NCBI GenBank assembly: GCA_038093515.1
Contig: JBBPSI010000045.1
Coordinates: 62,001-126,000, forward strand
Reading direction: 5' to 3'
DNA length: 64,000 nucleotides
Source: Butyriboletus loyo
Taxonomy: Eukaryota; Basidiomycota; Agaricomycetes; Boletales; Boletaceae
Numbering within the stretch: the first letter of the stretch is position 1; every line of letters starts with the position of its first letter. Below are positions 62,848-64,000 of this stretch, piece after piece. Position numbers and translations under genes: made by a program. A model generated the notes under the pieces. The model worked only from the letters and a program-made list of their open reading frames with translations, ran no database searches and was not told the DNA's origin.

Positions 62848-64000
62848 ATGTTCAAGAAGCCATTGTCGAATATCAAAACTTCAGGTATGTCCTCGTTCAC
62901 CCAAATGTCATATAACAGCAGTATCAGCTAGACGATCCACAGCACCGCTTCGCAGCTCTGACCGGCGTAAGCTGAAGCAGCGTGTCGTACAAGCGTATGG
63001 CATATCCCCTGAACTCGGCGACCTGCTTGTACCAGACGGGCTCATGTCCCAAAAGGTTGCAACCTATACCGACGACCCTGGCGTGAGCACCTCACCTTCA
63101 TTGGCCCTCATCCTTTTACGCTCTGACTTAGGTCATCTACATGTCGCCCGAAGGCGATCCACTCTGGTTCACCATCGGAAAGGGTGCAGATGATCTTATC
63201 CCTACAGGTACCACTCGTTTCTGACATTGCGTCTGGCATATTATGCGCTATCTGATACTCTCTCCCGCTGTGCATCCCAGTCTACACTTTGTGGAAGAAA
63301 TACGATCTGCTTCCGTGGATCTCCACACCAGCAGCAGTCATACCCGTCCTGGTAGGGGGTGCTGACCTCATGATCCCAGGTGGTGAGCACATGTCTCCTT
63401 TACTTGGTTATTTTCCAGCGCCAACCCCCACACGACCGATCGTCATTGGCCCGCCGACATAGTCGTTCGGGTATCCAGCTCGACTGTGTCACCGCAACAG
63501 CTCGTCAGCGTCGTACAGCACACAGTCGGATCTACCTCAACGCGTCGGCCTCCACTCGCAGTCGGGCGACTGGCGGTGGACTTGGACACGTTGAAGGCAG
63601 ATACAAAGGGAAAGGGCGTTCACGTGTTGCATACTTGGAAAGACCACCTATTCGATATTGGAAACAAGGGTGATCCTCCGGGTGAGATCGAGGTCAAGGA
63701 AGACGATGGAAAGGGCGAGGACGCGCCGAAATCGGAACCGACTGGCGCTGACGAGAGGCAAGGGTCCGTGCCCGACGACTTGGCGAATGATCCGAACACG
63801 ACGAACGGCGCCGCATCCAACGCTGTGCCACCGGCCGAATCGCTGGCGCCCGCTTCTGTTCCCAAAATCTCAACCTCCGCTCCGAGCGAACCGGCGTTCT
63901 CCAAGGAAGGTGAGATCTGTCCGCTTGAAACTATACCGCCATTGAAACCCGAGCAGAGGTCTCCGACATCTTACGCGTTGCCGTCCTCCAAGCCATCAAG
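62848..64000 (+). CDS. TMA64: Translation factor eIF2D (Tma64), 5' part
   Basis: Ligatin-type factor that delivers tRNA to, or releases it from, 40S subunits in initiation and recycling. Exons within the window: 62848-62884, 62943-63082, 63132-63207, 63281-63382, 63463-63909, 63957 onward; the gene runs past the right edge. Signatures: MFKKPLSNIKTSAPLRSSDR, then SPEGDPLWFTIGKG (PUA-like N-domain), PTVYTLWKKYDLLPW, AAVIPVLVGGADLMIPGVV, RPPLAVGRLAVD and GVHVLHTWKDHLFDIG, an acidic linker, then EVSDILRVAVLQAIK at the edge. Intron 4 is 80 nt; an internal AG at its position 38 would break the frame, so the later acceptor (gacatag) is chosen. Confidence 0.93.

Noticed and set aside
63383..63462. 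Apparent frameshift in eIF2D
   Set aside because: The frame breaks only if the AG at 63417-63418 is used. The later acceptor at 63461-63462 gives MIPGVVRVSSS in frame.

Overview
The window is nuclear DNA of a filamentous basidiomycete, most likely an Agaricomycete. Genes lie close together on both strands and are cut by many short introns (mostly 45-60 nt, GT..AG). The gene set is fungal: an HDEL-tailed BiP, NUP192, SFT2, DIM1, two multi-exon microsomal P450s, a LIMK-like TKL kinase with a C1 domain, and a pseudokinase gene of a kind expanded in mushrooms. I name no genus. I see no rRNA, tRNA, CRISPR array or intact transposon. Splice sites were inferred by hand from reading frame, intron consensus and remembered family motifs, so all exon borders are predictions.

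Layout. 1-1.3 kb: no gene; promoter of KAR2 with a UPR-like motif and a TATA box. 1.3-3.9 kb (+): KAR2/BiP. 4.3-5.2 kb (-): NAA30, catalytic subunit of NatC. 5.9-12.9 kb (+): nucleoporin NUP192. 13.1-14.2 kb (-): SFT2. 14.3-15.8 kb (+): SET-domain lysine methyltransferase. 16.1 kb (-): decayed amine-oxidase fragment. 16.6-18.2 kb (-): amidohydrolase. 18.3-18.7 kb (+): BolA2. 19.1-20.1 kb (+): unknown gene. 20.4-22.8 kb (+): DUF89/ARMT1-type phosphatase. 23.5-25.5 kb (+): secreted flavin amine oxidase. 26.1-28.5 kb (-): cytochrome P450. 29.0-31.0 kb (+): ACOT9-type acyl-CoA thioesterase. 31.9-35.1 kb (+): MLKL-like N-terminus plus pseudokinase. 35.7-38.0 kb (-): NCS1 nucleobase permease. 38.2-40.3 kb (+): TKL kinase with C1 domain. 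41.0-43.2 kb (+): second P450. 43.8-49.3 kb (+): TSC2 (tuberin). 50.8-52.6 kb (+): DM9 plus VWA protein. 53.9-58.3 kb (-): GEN1-like Holliday junction resolvase. 58.3-61.5 kb: unresolved. 61.5-62.7 kb (-): DIM1. 62.8 kb to the end (+): eIF2D/TMA64, cut by the window edge.

The genes do not form one pathway. Most are housekeeping functions: ER folding, N-terminal acetylation, nuclear pore, Golgi traffic, rRNA methylation, translation, TOR control and DNA repair. An accessory middle part (23-43 kb) holds the amine oxidase, two P450s, the permease and the MLKL-like gene. Several neighbours are divergent and share promoters of about 90-110 bp: SFT2/SET, amidohydrolase/BolA2 and DIM1/eIF2D.

The most striking feature is gene structure. 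I infer about 160 introns and at least 16 coding exons of 15 nt or less, down to 6 and possibly 4 nt. About four introns appear to start with GC. The extreme cases are the ARMT1-like gene (17 exons, six of them 6-13 nt) and the amine oxidase (a 4-nt exon followed by a GC-AG intron and an 8-nt exon).
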